Of a stretch of 64,000 bases of DNA, positions 22,645-35,028 are shown piece after piece. How positions within the stretch are numbered: position 1 is the first letter of the stretch; every line of letters begins with the position of its first letter. The position numbers and the translations under genes are program-made. The stretch comes from Pelodera strongyloides. Its lineage: Eukaryota > Nematoda > Chromadorea > Rhabditida > Rhabditidae. The notes under the pieces were generated by a model, which searched no databases, was not told the origin of the DNA, and was given only the letters and a program-made list of their open reading frames with translations. The stretch covers positions 124,001 through 188,000 of the forward strand of contig JAANDG010000137.1 in the NCBI GenBank assembly GCA_036852015.1, written 5' to 3'.

Positions 22645-24694
22645 AAGTCTTAACTAATGACTTGAAGTAAGTGTTTTCTTTTTATTTATGTAACTTCTCT
22701 AGTTTTTTGGTAAAACAATACTTGTCGATGTGTTTTCGTGTTATACCCTGTGTGGGCTGTGCCGGCTGTGTGGCGTGTAGCTTTTTGTGTATAGTTTATT
22801 ACGAAGGTTGTGTGCTTGGCAGTAAGCCAGGCTTTTTTTTTGTTGATTTTTACGCCTAGCGGCCTAGCTCGCAAGCAGTAACATGCAGCTTTTATGCTTC
22901 AGTTTCAACCTTTCGTTTAGATTTAATACTTTAGACTTTACACTTCCTATCGTCCAGAGCTTGTTTATGTTTCACGCATTCCTTTTGTGCATATTCACTA
23001 ACTATTTTTGTTTGTTTGGTTAAGATTTAATTTTTGTTACGATTGTCAATGCTTTTTCACTTTTTTTTTATTGTCAGAAACGTGTCAGAATTGTTGTTTT
23101 CGTGTGGTTGTGACTATATTGGGGTAATGCTTTTGATTTTTTTGTAGTGCTTGTTTTTGAGAGGAGTAGTTTCAAGTTTTATATGCTAGATGGCAACCCT
23201 CCTTTATACTTTACACAATGTAAATTTTATTTAGTTATCCGTTTTCTAACCCTTTGCCTAGTTATTAACACATTTTTATATCGTATCCCTATTGCATTCT
23301 GTAGTTTTGATGCTTTGCAGCTATTATTGTGAAACTTGAGCTTTGGGCAATTTGCCTAAGTTATTGATTGGGGTTACGATTGCGTATCTTTAAGATTAGA
23401 ACTTTTAAGCATATACCTAGCTAAGCTATTGTAACCTTTAAATGTAGCCTTATGTTAGTAAGCTGGTTATTGACAGCTCGATGGTTTGTTTGTATAATAT
23501 TCTATATTTTATTCATTGCCCTTTAATTTCCACTACTGTGATTCGTTGGTCTGGTCCTGCTATTGAAAATGTATATAATTTTTTAAATTAGTATGATTTT
23601 TGCATAAATAATTTATAGTTCCCTATGTTCGTTATGCAGCTTGTGTGTGCAGGAAAGGGTTAAATGAAGAGCTTTTTCAATTTTTGATACGCAGAACAAA
23701 TTTATTGCTTATTTCGTCGAGCCCCCGGGGCAAAATTTGCACTGAAAATAATATAATTGCGGGCTTGGGAATGTAGATGTGTTATGTGCGTGTGGAGCTG
23801 AATTCCTATGCTGTTATATGAAATTGAAATTAAAGATGTATGACACATTGTGTTATTACGTTTGTGTCTACACGCAATATTGAAAAGGAGAATATTTTAG
23901 AGGTGCTTAATTGTTGTAGAATTATGTTTTAGGTGTAAGTAACTACATCTAGAGTAAGTATAGGTATTATGCATAAGGTGTAGATTACGTTGCCTAAGTG
24001 TTAGTATTAGTGTATAATTTTTTGGAACCTACTAAAATAATAAGAGAACTTCTTTCAAATACATATAAAATTATAAACTATCTTCCTTGGGTTAAACTTT
24101 CAGAAAGCCACTCTAAACGCATAGAGCTTGATTGGTTCGACGGTTGACATATCGCTATTTAATTGCTTCTTTGGTGGAATGGTGTGTAAGTCTGGTCCCC
24201 ATGGTGGGCACCCTTTGGGCCCCAATGGGTACCCTGGGAGGCGACAATTAATACCGCCCCGATTACAATCCATCGTGCTTGTAATTGGCATTCGAGTGCG
24301 CGTCATCAATCAAATGGATACTTAACGTTTGACAATTGCAATTGACAGGAAGCCACGCCCACAAATCACTTATGTCATTTCTCTTCACAATTAATGGGCG
24401 GAGATTAAGTAATTATTCACTTGAGTTGCCACTAATATGTTTCCTTTGCTTCAATCTATTCGTTGGCATGTAGACATTTGGATATTTATATTCGTTTATA
24501 TGTACAGGAATAATAAGAAATACGCGAAATAGGTTACATATAAAATAAAACAAAATAAAAAGTGAATGTCACCGGTACTGAGTAAGTAAGAGCAAGGGAC
24601 TATTCTTAGAGAAACATACATTTACGTATGGCGGCGTAAGTTTACGTTTATGCTACACAAGGGCAATTAGCTAGAGTAACTAATTAACAGAAAA
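22645..24694. other. intergenic, convergent 3' ends of WDR11 and the LRR-Ig gene
   Basis: About 2 kb of AT-rich sequence without a supported exon. It must hold the 3' untranslated regions and polyadenylation sites of both genes; several ATTAAA-like hexamers occur but none stands out. A GC-richer patch at 24180-24270 contains 'gggcaccctttgggcccc'. Confidence 0.5.
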
Positions 24695-27600
24695 TTAAAC
24701 AGCGGTGTTACTTAAAGCTAGAATACTCCTCGAGTCGGGGTCGAACCTAGCCAGGGGAGCTTGTATCGGCCCGTGTAATGTGTATGTGTAGACTGCCTTC
24801 GGATGCCATGGTGAGCCCCATTCTTCGTCCTAAATATAGAAGATTAACGGTACTTTAAAGTGGTGTGACTCATGGTTTGCGAAGGAGATGCCGAACAAAT
24901 GCATTCCGTGTATTCTATACAACTTTCGGTGTCCATTCCATTTATGCTCTTTCAGCACATAATGAAGCAGCGCTGTTCGGACATTGTTTCAAAACCACGT
25001 CGCCAACCGCTTTATTGTTAGTTTTTTTTTGACTACTGCATAGCTTTATTTCTTCTGAACTGCCGTGCATGTACATCACTAACATATCTACAAACGAATG
25101 GTTGTGTTCTACTCTAATGCACAGAATGAAGGTGTGGTATTGGGAATAGAACCTTTGATGAGTTGATCTGGTACAAGAACCTTAACCACTTGACTACGGT
25201 AGATATAAAATATTTACAAAAATTTTTACCTCCTGATAACCAGACTGTGATGTTTCGATTAAGTTATCTGAGATTTCATTCGGCACCTTTTCACATTGTT
25301 GTTGTTCGTTGATCACCTGAAATGTTTAAAGCGAAATTATACGTGGTTTGTGAAAGTCTGCTGGACAACTGCACTTACATCTATTGTTAGGTAACTTTCT
25401 GTGCCATTCTGTGCAATGGGTCACATAATGGAACCCAATCTACATATAATAATTGGCATGCGGTTGACTAAATTTTCAAAATCATGTGCCCACTCTGGTT
25501 ATAATGAAGACTATATTATAATGAGGACTTGTTATTGTTTCTCAATATATTATATGTTCAGTAAATAGGCCCTTTAGTGTAAGTTGCTAAGTATAAGTTA
25601 GTGTAAGTCCGTATTAAAGTGAAATGCTAGCCCCTTTGGAAAATTTGCATATCATAAGCAAATCCTATGTATCCTATGCTAATTTTGTACGATTGCCGTG
25701 GACGATCGTACAAAATTAGCATAGGATACATACGAGTCGCTTATCATATGCAAATTTTCCAAAGGGGCTAGCATTTCGCTTTAACATTTGGTAAGACAAG
25801 CGTTTCCATTAATCCATTATGTCGGTTTCCTTTGGTTTGAGGTTTGACCCACTGCTACACGGTGTATGCGCATCCGGTAGCTGTTATATTACACTTGGGT
25901 AGCTCTGGGGTTCAATGCCTTTTGATTTGACCACCCACGGTTGGGTAAACACAAACATAGACATAAGAAGGCGTTAAATCGCATAAATTTCTTAATTTCA
26001 ATTTTAATGAATCTTAAGAACATAATGGGGCCAGGGCAGCTGTGTTACATAAAATTCACTGATTTGTGTGGATAGTTATTCGACGATATTATTTCATTAT
26101 GTGATACTCTGATTGTAGACTAATGCTACAAGTACCTCCTGCCTAAATCTAGAAGGACAGTGAGGTCAGAAATCTCCATTGCAAAAATTATGCTAATAGG
26201 CAACTGCCAATTTGTTTTTCTTTACTTGGCCCTTGGCCCTCCATAGTAAAATAATATGTAACCATAATATATAACCATAGTATTTTAGGCATTAATAGTA
26301 AGTACCTGTACAACATGTGTCCTATAAAAGTCCTCCGTTTTATGTCGTGTGCGGTCCCTCCTTATAATACAGTAACTCGCACCACAGAATACGACCACAA
26401 AAAGAATAAGAGAGAACTGAGCGTAGAAGATGAAGTTTGTGGGTGTTTTGAGAACCAATGGCTCCTGAAAGTTAATTTTCCATGGCATTAGGTCTGAGCC
26501 TTTTTAGTGGAAAAATGTATATGTTAAAAGAGCGCCTATTATGCCTAACGAATAGAAAATGAAAACCGCATTGCGAAAAATTCCGTCTTTTTTTTTATCT
26601 TTTAGGTCACTGGAGCTATAAGTTTGAAATTAGAGTGCTAGGAATTTTGTTATATATCTTATCGTTTAGATTTACAATTAGACCCTTATGTATAGAACTT
26701 ACTTGCTTTTCAGGTATACATTATACATATTAGCGAAATACATGCAATGCTAACACACACTGAGAAATCCCTGAAAAATCTTAAATCAAGCGACAAACCT
26801 TATGCCGTTCTACAAGAAATCTTTTTGAAACATTGCGATGTCCTAATGTGGCCACACAAAAATATTCCCCATAAGAATCGATTTGCAGAGAATCCATTTC
26901 GAGGCAGTGCCGCATACGGCCTGAAATGAATATAATTAACTTTTTTAAAGCGTTATGGCACGCGATCTCTGAATTTCCATCTCTATATGCTGTGCCCACC
27001 AGGACCAGGATAAAATTACCGCAAACTTGGGTAAGTCAACCTAACATGTTCCTTATTCCAGATGAAGAAAACCCGCTGCGTAGCTACTCACCTGTATCAG
27101 GTATATTCTTCTGCGTAGTTCCCCTTCCAATAACTATTCCATCGTGTATCCAGTGCAGAGCTGGGGCAGGTAGGGCCGACACCTATAATTTTAGGGATTT
27201 GCTATTTGAGTAATCCATGGCATGTAAACAAAAACATCCAAAATTACGGGAGAACAAGGCCTGCTTATCTAATATGGATAACACAAAAGTTACACAACCA
27301 CGTGCCATACCCCTTTAAAATAAAAATAATATTACCATACAACAGATGACCACGGGCTCTCCAACAGAAACTTGTACTATATCCACTTCAGTATGATGTT
27401 CTATTTCGGGACCGCACGACTGAAAATAAAGGAATAAGGAATTTAAAGCTGTCCGACACGTGGTTCTGAAAAATATGTGCAGACTGTGTTCCATTCTAAC
27501 CCCTACGGTAAAGGTTATGATCACCTTATCGTGTAATTTTGGGGCAAAATTCTGGCTTACTTTAGTGTCGTTAGCATAGTTTTTTTATGTAACAAGTTGT

Positions 27601-30600
27601 TTGCGCACACACATTCACGATTTTGTTTTTTAAATTTCAATCACCCTCACTCCCGTTTGCAAAAATATTATTCAAAACACTCTCATTCTAAGGGGGCTTC
27701 AATTTATATTGTCTTCCGTGCCAAATCCTAATGCTTGGCCTCCAGTTGCGCGTGTTAGACATATTCAATTTCCAACTACTTCAGAATTTCTCTTCTTTCA
27801 AGATTCTCCCCATCTCTCTCTCCCTCTCTCTCTCTCTCTTCTCTCTCTTTCAGAGAGCTCTCCTTTTATTCTAGAGCATCCCCCCCCCCAACAACACGCA
27901 TTAATAGTTGTGGCCTGAGGACTAAGCATTGTGTAACTGGAGCCATCTGCGCGCTCCTTATAAAGCAAGATTAATACATGTTACCATAGATTACCAGAGA
28001 ATACCACTCACTCAGGGACTCTCATCCCCCATTACACAATTAGGCAATTAGTGAAGGGATAATTGAGATGCAAGTTATTTGCTGGGTGTAAAACTTAGTA
28101 AATTGAGCTTTTCAAGGTTTTCCATGTTTTCAAAAAGCCTTTGCGTTTGTTTTGACAGGAAAGAGAAACAAGTGAATGATCCCTTAATTCCTCTGTTTAT
28201 ACAAAACGAAAGGAAATAAAAACGGGTAATTTCGCGCGTTTTCTTGGAGAATGTAAGACTCGTTAGCTTCATGATCCTATTGATTGTTGAGCTTAGTAAG
28301 TTTACTAAATGATAATATATATCCTTGTTTACCGCCGCAACGTTCTTACTATTAGACCGTAGTACACCATATCATGTAAATCCGATCCCACTTATTCAAG
28401 TGGTCGTTACCTATGTTGGTTATATATCTTATACTACGTAAGCTGCTAAGAGTTACCCCACATGTTACCTCAGAAGCTACATCTCAAGGCAATCCGGTAA
28501 GCCTTACTTACCTGCGTCGGATCGTATACCGTACGATTGGTACTTGGGTCACATGGTATAGTCGAAGGATGTACGAGGGACTTCTGTGATGCCCATTCTA
28601 TCCATTCCCAGAGGGAACATTCACATTTGAGAGGATTAGACGAGATGTCGAGTTCCTGGAATACAAAGTACAAACTACAAGAATTAATTACAAACTACAT
28701 ATAGTTTGTCAGTTGCATGTTTATAAAGACTGAACCCTGTCAAAGTTAACTGAACCGATGACCTTTTTCGACTCCAACTTAGAGCATAAGTCAAGTACAT
28801 GTTATAGAAGTATGTAAAGTTTGAACTCTTGATTCTGAGGCGGAGGGGCCCGTTTATTGGTTTATTGTATTAATTTGGTCAATAAATATTTGTATATATT
28901 AATACTGTGATGTACGGTGGAAAGTTCCCCTGATTTTAAGATATATTTCAATAAGATCTGCATCATGGCTTTCCATAAGCGCATAAGATGCTTTTCACAT
29001 TTGCATATGAATGTGCCGACAAAGGGTATAAAGGAGCCAAAAGCTGCCCCCGTGTGTCCTTGGTTACCCACCAGAGCGGCTACCATTTTATGAAGAGAAA
29101 TGGTAGGAGTGATGGACACCATTGTGACAGAAGGGTACTCGACAGATGGTGGATGTGCTTATGGGATTTTTTTTGCTTTTTTTTCAATCGTACACATTTT
29201 GTCGTTATAGCCGATAGCTTACAAACTGCGTAGATTTCCCAGAGATATGCCCTCCGAAAAAACTACGAAAATATGCTATTATTTAGAGATTTTTATAATG
29301 TTAATCTTAATTGGCCATTATTTTTGTAAGTAAAACATAAGAACCAACGTTAGACAACGATCGAATGAGCGTAATTCTACACTCCTCTCCTCCTTAGGTT
29401 CCTTACCTTAGGCTCCTTAGGCGTTAGGAAACCCATCTATCTAAATCTAAATATAGGACCAGCTGGGCTACAGAATGGCCAATTATTATAGCAAAAGTAG
29501 TGACAGACCGAGAGACGACGTAAGCCGTTCGTGTTATAAAAGATACAACATTACTTTAATATAATATGAATTACAAATGCAATAGAATCGACAAATATGA
29601 CATAATATAAACATTTGAATATTATAGAGCAATTTTACAAAGAAAATATAAAGGTTTGGGGGAAACTGGCTTATTTAGCTACGGCTACGGTTATGGTACT
29701 TTTTTGTGTTTCAAAAAATTTAATATCTGGAGGACGAAACCTAGATTAAATCAATATATTAAACGTCCTTCGAAGGTTTATAATAATAAGTTTATTGTCT
29801 CACAGAGTCGATAATTTCCACATTGGCAAGCTCAAAAATAACATCTAGCAACTCGAAAGCCAAAAGGTACCCTAAGATGTGGTGCAGTAAAGACACCATC
29901 ATACTAATAAGGGACCGTGTGTATTACAATAAGTATTACATAGGAAACACTATATACTAGTATCAAACATATTGAGAAACTAAGAACTTAAGAAATAATG
30001 CAGAATTAAGTAACACACATAAAATAATAGCGTATTCAGGGTTCCAGTTATTTACTATTGAACCTCTTGGAAAACTCTTCACTTAGAGCGGGTATTCTTT
30101 CATTAAATGCTTTCATGAATGCATCTGTAAACTGGGAGTTTAATTCTGGTTGAACAGCTGATGGCAACGGTTCTTTCTCAACAATTGGATCAATAACGGG
30201 CAATTGAGGGGAGGGCAATTGTAACTGCGGTTCCTCACGTGTCTTTTCGATTGGAGAAGTTGGTTCTTTGATCTCTGGCACATACGGGGTCAAAGGTTGT
30301 TCGCGAGCAGCTTGACGACGTAGATATCCCTCATGTCTCTGATTCGGAGTTTCAGCTCGACGAACATTGATGTGTGAGAGTCCTGGGGTCTTCTTGAGCC
30401 GATCGGCGAGTTCCTTAAACAGAGGCAAACGAGAACCAGCTTTCATACGGCATAGAATAGGGCGGGGACGGTTGCAGGGTTTCCCCATGCGACCAAGTTA
30501 CATGGAAAGAATCGGGCGAGTAAGAGCACAGAGCCAAAACTTTGGTTGCAATATCAAAATCATTACTCACCCGATCCGTTTCCTTCGCGTTGAGCAGTAC

Positions 30601-32798
30601 AAAATGGTCCTTGAGCTCGTTCCGACGAAATCCTTCAGATATTTCTTCGCGAATAAACGACTTCAGGTCGGTGAATAGCTCAGCGAGAGTAACTTGAATA
30701 TTTTGGCGAATTGGGAAGTCTGGGCGAGAGGTAGGCGTGGGGATTTGAGCGTTATCAGAGTAGATCATTTTGGCTCTTGAAACATTGAGAAACGTAGAAA
30801 GTATATTTTATGCGCGTGCGTTATACAAGTTCATATTATTCTATTACTTTATTAAATAAGACGTTACAGTTTATAGTTGATGAGCAAACTGGGTGAAATA
30901 TTTAAAAGATATTTAAATTCATATAAAGTTTTCTTTGTCCAGCGAATATTGCATAGCGTTGCAGTGTTTTATATTTCTATAAATAAATAATAAAATTTAA
31001 TTTCTATTTTTACATGAACGGCCTAACAGACAGAGATAATTGGCCCCTTTTATTGTGTGTTGCAGCGACATCTTTTACATTCTTTGCTATAAAAATTGTG
31101 TTGACCACATGTTCATTGTGACAACTAATTGGGGCGAGTTTTGACAATACATATGACAATTATGCAATTATTAGTCTAATTTGTCTGTCAATGTTAGTCT
31201 AATCTATTCGACGGTGAGTTATGACTTATGACTCGCAGCAGACGAACTGAGTCTTTTTCGTTTTGTTTCAACTTCCCTTATTAGGTAAAGCTGTACGGAA
31301 TCTGTATAAAATATGAAACTGGATCTAGAGTACGAGACAAACTGCATTGGATCGGGATGAGAAATATCCTACCGTAAAGTGTTTGTATTTTGTATATATT
31401 ATGAAATATAACTATCAAGGCTCAAGAACGAAAAAAATGTAGTACTATATTACTATGTTTGTAATAGGAATACCATAACCTGACCTGAGTACCTTTCAAA
31501 ATACCGTGACCAGAACTGTATGCGTCACAAAACTACACTAATCCCATACATCTTTGAAAAATACCGTAACCCCACCTGAATATGTTTCAAGTGTGGCCAT
31601 GCAATCAAAGTAGAAAGTCTATTGTGTGATAGTTGCAGGGATTGCACATTAGGAGGTAAACTCCGAGGATTGGCCCTGAAAAAGTTGTAGTTTGTAGTTA
31701 CATTATTCAGAAATTAGCATATTTTGTAAATTTCAGTATTTGCTAGATTGGCTGGGAGAAAATATACTACACATGTACGGACTGCGAGAATGGGAAAGTT
31801 TTTGGTTATTATTTGACAAAAAAATGTGTTTTACATTTTTGGAAATGGGTCTTTGGAAATGGTATCTTGTCAAAATACAACAGCGTCAACCCAAAAACTA
31901 TAAATTGAATTGTAAAATGTCAGTGTTACACATGATTACGTCACGCATCCCCGCTAACAAGGGTGTTTTCGGGGGTTCTCATGGGGCTTTGGGCCCTAAG
32001 AATAGTGACCAAAACCCTTTAAAGGAAGTGCCCCCCCCCCCCAGCGTTGATTTGATATAATCAAAGCATTTTGGAGTCAGCCACCCTACATAGTGACTAT
32101 ACTTTTGACTGAGAACACTTTTTAAGCATAATTTCATATTTTGATTCGCGAACCATAAGACAGCTTATAAAACGTCTGTCTAAATGTGGTAGAATGTCCT
32201 AACTTTAATACTCGCTGAAGTACATATATATATTAGAAATGGTAGATGAAAAGTACAAACGTTACCTGTATAAAGTATTAAACGAGACATCGAGAACCCT
32301 GAGTGAAGTAAGGCCGGACAAATCGGGCAGAAAACGGAGGTTATTGTGAGCAAGTGATAGGGTGTTTAGGTTTCTGAACGAAAGCAATTGATGGCCTACT
32401 GGCTAACGCTCTAAGTTTCTAGGCAACAAGCCTACGGTTCGACTCCTGCCAGGAACATCAAAACCAACTAACTGATAGGTGGCCTACTGGCTAAAACGCT
32501 AAGTTTCTAGGCAAGAAGCCTATGGTTCGACTCTTGTCAGAAACATCAAGAGCAACAAACTGATAGGTGGCCGAGTGGCTAACGCTCCAAATTTCCAGGC
32601 AATACGTAAATGGTTCGATTCCGGTCAGCAACAAAAACAAACTTGAGCGAGGGAGGTAGAACCATGTTTGAGAGAGCATTATGAGATAGGTCCAGATATC
32701 GTAAAGACTCCAATTTTTCCCAAGCAGAGGGAGCAATACGTTCTATCCCGCAGTACTGCATATTGAGCGACTGAACATCTCGATAGGAGTCCGGGAAA
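24695..32798 (-). CDS. LRR-LRRCT-Ig single-pass membrane protein (5' exons missing)
   Basis: Ten phase-consistent exons: 32798-32643, 32373-32266, 31675-31576, 28655-28512, 27419-27336, 27182-27092, 26920-26799, 26464-26306, 25316-25230, 24829-24695, about 395 residues. In order: leucine-rich repeats (LESLRYLDLSHNAL, LNTLSLAHNNLRFLP, VQSLQLSHNRLS), an LRR C-terminal cap (NPLKCECSLWEWIEWA plus later cysteines), one Ig domain split over three exons (strand B VVICCM, strand C ALHWIHDG, strand F DSYGEYFCVA), a transmembrane helix (about FYAQFSLILFVVVFCGASY) followed by basic IIRRDR, and a cytoplasmic tail of about 90 residues ending NTAV, a class I PDZ ligand. This is the architecture of LRIT/LRFN/AMIGO/LINGO-like adhesion proteins; which one, if any, I cannot say. 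The first exon begins in mid-frame, so a signal peptide and LRRNT exon must lie upstream, unseen. Confidence 0.85.
24859..25011. mobile_element. MITE, family 3 (AAGTGGTGTGAC / CACGTGGTTTTGAA ends)
   Basis: The left end AGTGGTGTGACTCATGGTTT is mirrored by 'caaaaccacgtcgccaaccgct' type sequence at the right end, with TTAA at 24855-24858. It lies in the last intron of the LRR-Ig gene and is diverged relative to other copies. Confidence 0.65.
25143..25203 (-). repeat. tRNA-like fragment
   Basis: Read on the minus strand it has a box A-like 'gtcaagtggttaagg' and a box B-like 'ggttctattccca' about 30 bases downstream, the spacing of a tRNA gene. It lies just after the donor of the LRR-Ig exon 25316-25230. 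It is diverged, so a SINE head or tRNA relic rather than a working tRNA gene. Confidence 0.55.
25618..25780. mobile_element. Palindromic MITE, family 1
   Basis: The 163-bp palindrome is flanked by intact TTAA (25614-25617 and 25781-25784). The arms match for nearly the full length and contain ATTTGCAT at left and ATGCAAAT at right. It is the best-preserved copy and lies in an intron of the LRR-Ig gene. Confidence 0.9.
27810..27855. repeat. (CT)n microsatellite
   Basis: An interrupted CT tract in an intron of the LRR-Ig gene. Confidence 0.85.
29779..30774 (-). mobile_element. ORF1-only retroelement, copy 1
   Basis: This 996-bp block matches 38593-39588 with about four substitutions and two compensating single-base indels by eye. 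On the minus strand it starts GCCAAAATG, just before the reading frame, and ends in AATAAACTTATTATTATA, a short microsatellite-like tail. It sits in the LRR-Ig intron between exons 31576 and 28655, in the gene's sense. I saw no clear target-site duplication. Confidence 0.8.
30048..30768 (-). pseudogene. ORF1-like protein gene, frameshifted copy
   Basis: This is the same reading frame as the intact gene at 38863-39582, but one extra T at about 30498 splits it into an N-terminal part (from 30768) and a C-terminal part ending at 30048. Apart from the frameshift the two copies differ by very few bases, so the break is recent or could be a sequencing error. The encoded domain is described under the intact copy. 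Confidence 0.8.
31684..31704 (+). repeat. (TTTGTAG)n heptad motif beside a splice acceptor
   Basis: The sequence 'gttgtagtttgtagttac' lies only about 10 bases outside the acceptor of the LRR-Ig exon 31675-31576. It is one of at least eight dispersed copies. Confidence 0.7.
32391..32640 (+). repeat. three tandem tRNA-like units
   Basis: Three units about 89 bases apart each hold a box A-like 'tggccnantggctaa' (32392, 32480, 32569) and a box B-like 'ggttcgantc' (32436, 32525, 32612). The third is closest to canonical, with TGGCCGAGTGGCTAA and GGTTCGATTCC, as in tRNA-Ser/Leu. They lie in the LRR-Ig intron between 32643 and 32373, opposite to the gene. The acceptor stems look poor, so tRNA-derived repeats are likelier than working tRNAs. 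Confidence 0.65.
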
Positions 32799-33499
32799 CT
32801 GAAATTTAAGTGGTATGTATGTGGTTTGTGAACGGTACAACTGGATGCACGTTATGGAACTTAACCCCACTATATCAAATTTGTATGTATGTATACATGA
32901 GAATTCAGTTGTTTAATATACTCTTCACAAGCACGGAAAATATTACGAACTCTGCACTCGAGACATGTGTTTTTGTTTGTTTTGTTATAAATGCGAATAT
33001 TCTTTAGAAAAAAATTGGAAAGGTTATGATAATCACTTTTGACAAGAGAGTTTACTGCCGTTCCCGATTTTTTTACGCAAAATTCACCGAGAAAAAGTGC
33101 GCAATTGTCCACTTTACGAATTTGAACGCATGGTTGCGCACACGTTGGTGACAACGCATGGTTGTCACCAACTATCAGCCAGTGTCCAGCGCGTTCGTTG
33201 TAAAATGATACAAAACAATTATCGAAATAATTATTTTTCTACATGGATGCACAGAAAATACACAAACAATTTTGGATTTTAGAGTTCTGTGCTCTTGTGG
33301 GAAGTTCGGGCAGAATGGAACTTTCACAACCACGTGTCATACCCCTTTAAGGAATACCTCTCAATTGTGCGCATTGAATTGTTAAAAAGTGTGACAACGA
33401 GGACATCATCAGGAATATGGGGCGGAGAGGTGAGATGGGCATTCGTACATTCGTACGACGGACGGTTTGACGATGAAAACCTAAAAGTTGATAATCTCT

Positions 33500-33690
33500 T
33501 TATCTCTCTCTCTCTTTCTCTCTCTCTATTTTCTCTCTCTCTCCTCACTCTCTCTTAGTCTTTCTCCTTAGCTGTACATCATTACCTCTATCTCTTTCTC
33601 TCTCTCTCTCGTTCTCTCTCTCTATTTTCTCTCTCTCGTTCTCTCTCTCTATTTTCTCTCTCGTTCTCTCTCTCTCCCTCTTTTCTTTCC
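33500..33690. repeat. long interrupted (CT)n tract
   Basis: About 190 bases of CT-rich repeat, with internal reuse of a 'gttctctctctctattttct' type segment in tandem. A complementary short GA tract lies at 33995-34022. Confidence 0.9.
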
Positions 33691-34883
33691 ACTTTATTTG
33701 TCTTTCTCAAGGAAGATTAATCCTTGTAGGTACATAACATTTACCTCCGACATATCTGCCCAGAAGCTGGACGAATAATATACAGAACAATGATAAATAC
33801 TAGGTAGAATTTCATAAATGGCGTCCTTTTTTCCTCCAAAGCCCAAGATTTAAGGCGAAATATCAGAAATAGAAATAAAAATAGCTCGTCAGCCATTGGG
33901 ACGCATCTGTGTGCGTTGGACTTATTCTGAAACTTTTTTTAAATTTATTTAGTAACATATTTGTCCTATGGTCAGTAGACAGAGAAAAATAGAGAGAAGA
34001 GAGAGAGAGAGAAGAGAGAGGGAAAGTTTTTTTAAGAGACGGGCAATTATCCAAGTTCTAGAATAAACAATAGAACTGAATAGAAGTATTTCAGCGAAAG
34101 GCGCAGTGGTATTCCCGTCCCAGGGGCTAATAATGAAAGGGGCGGAGCCTAATCCTGGGGGCGGGGCTGGGTGGTCCATTCGAAAATTGGGCCTTGGTAA
34201 TGTAGTAAATATTTGGAATATTTAAAGTTTAAATAACATTTTATGATGGTAACTGGCATATAATGCAAAAAAAAAAACACTGACGTATATAATACTAAAA
34301 AATAGATAAATATATATGGCATGTACCAATGAATGGAAACCCTAAGAGCCTAACAACGCGACACTTTGACGTGTGCCGCGAACGTTTTAACTGGTGCGCG
34401 GCGAAGATAACGGCCTTGTTTATGCAGCGACGCCACATCCGCCACCCATTTTGCCAGGACGTCGCCGTGAGCTAGCCAGGTTGACGCCGCGCGCCACCCA
34501 AGAAACATAAAAAATCTACATAAAACAAATGCAGGGATCTAATATTCCTGATAATTGGAAGTAAACATAAAATAAAGACAAGCACTCACATTATAAGCCA
34601 ATAAAACATAATATAGCTGGTTTTCTAAAGTCGAAGCTAAGAGATCATACAACAAGAAAGAAACACAGCACAATACACTAGAAAAAGAACTCTTATGTCA
34701 TGTTGAATACCAAAACGTGGGAAAGAAACTGTAGCGTATAAAGAAAATATGCCTATAGTAGTAGTGCTTATTCAAAGCTTTCGCTCTGTCAGGGTTGGGA
34801 TCTTATACTGAATAGTGCATTTTTTTTTTTACAAAAATGTTGTAAGATCATTTATTGAAGTTTTGACCATGAACATGATAATT

Positions 34884-35028
34884 GCCCGTATTCTCGGGTC
34901 GACGGAAACGTTCCGTTTGGGAAATCCTTTGTATGCAAATTTCTCGACTATCTAGACTAGCTGGAGGAAAAATTTGCATACGAATGAGCTCCCAAACGGA
35001 ACATTCCCGTCGACCCGAGAATACGGGC
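34884..35028. mobile_element. Palindromic MITE, family 4
   Basis: The left arm starts GCCCGTATTCTCGGGTCGAC and the right arm is its inverse ending GTCGACCCGAGAATACGGGC. The arms extend about 60 bases with a few mismatches and include ATGCAAAT at left and ATTTGCAT at right. No TTAA target is evident, so it is a different family from the AGCG-ended ones, but with the same internal octamer. Confidence 0.85.

Noticed and set aside
24128..24325. Collagen-like GPHGGHPLGPNGYPG stretch
   Set aside because: The glycine spacing is not a regular G-X-Y, the frame is short, and the opposite strand is equally open over a GC-rich patch.
24720..24760. tRNA box B-like word 'gggtcgaacctagcc'
   Set aside because: It lies within the coding last exon of the LRR-Ig gene, with no matching box A at tRNA spacing.
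28862..29233. Overlapping minus and plus frames near the LRR-Ig intron
   Set aside because: Exon 31576 joins 28655 in phase, leaving no need for an exon here, and neither peptide looks like an LRR.
32870..33154. Cysteine-containing minus-strand frame as the missing LRRNT exon
   Set aside because: Cysteine spacing does not fit an LRRNT cap, and no donor in the phase required by exon 32798 was found.
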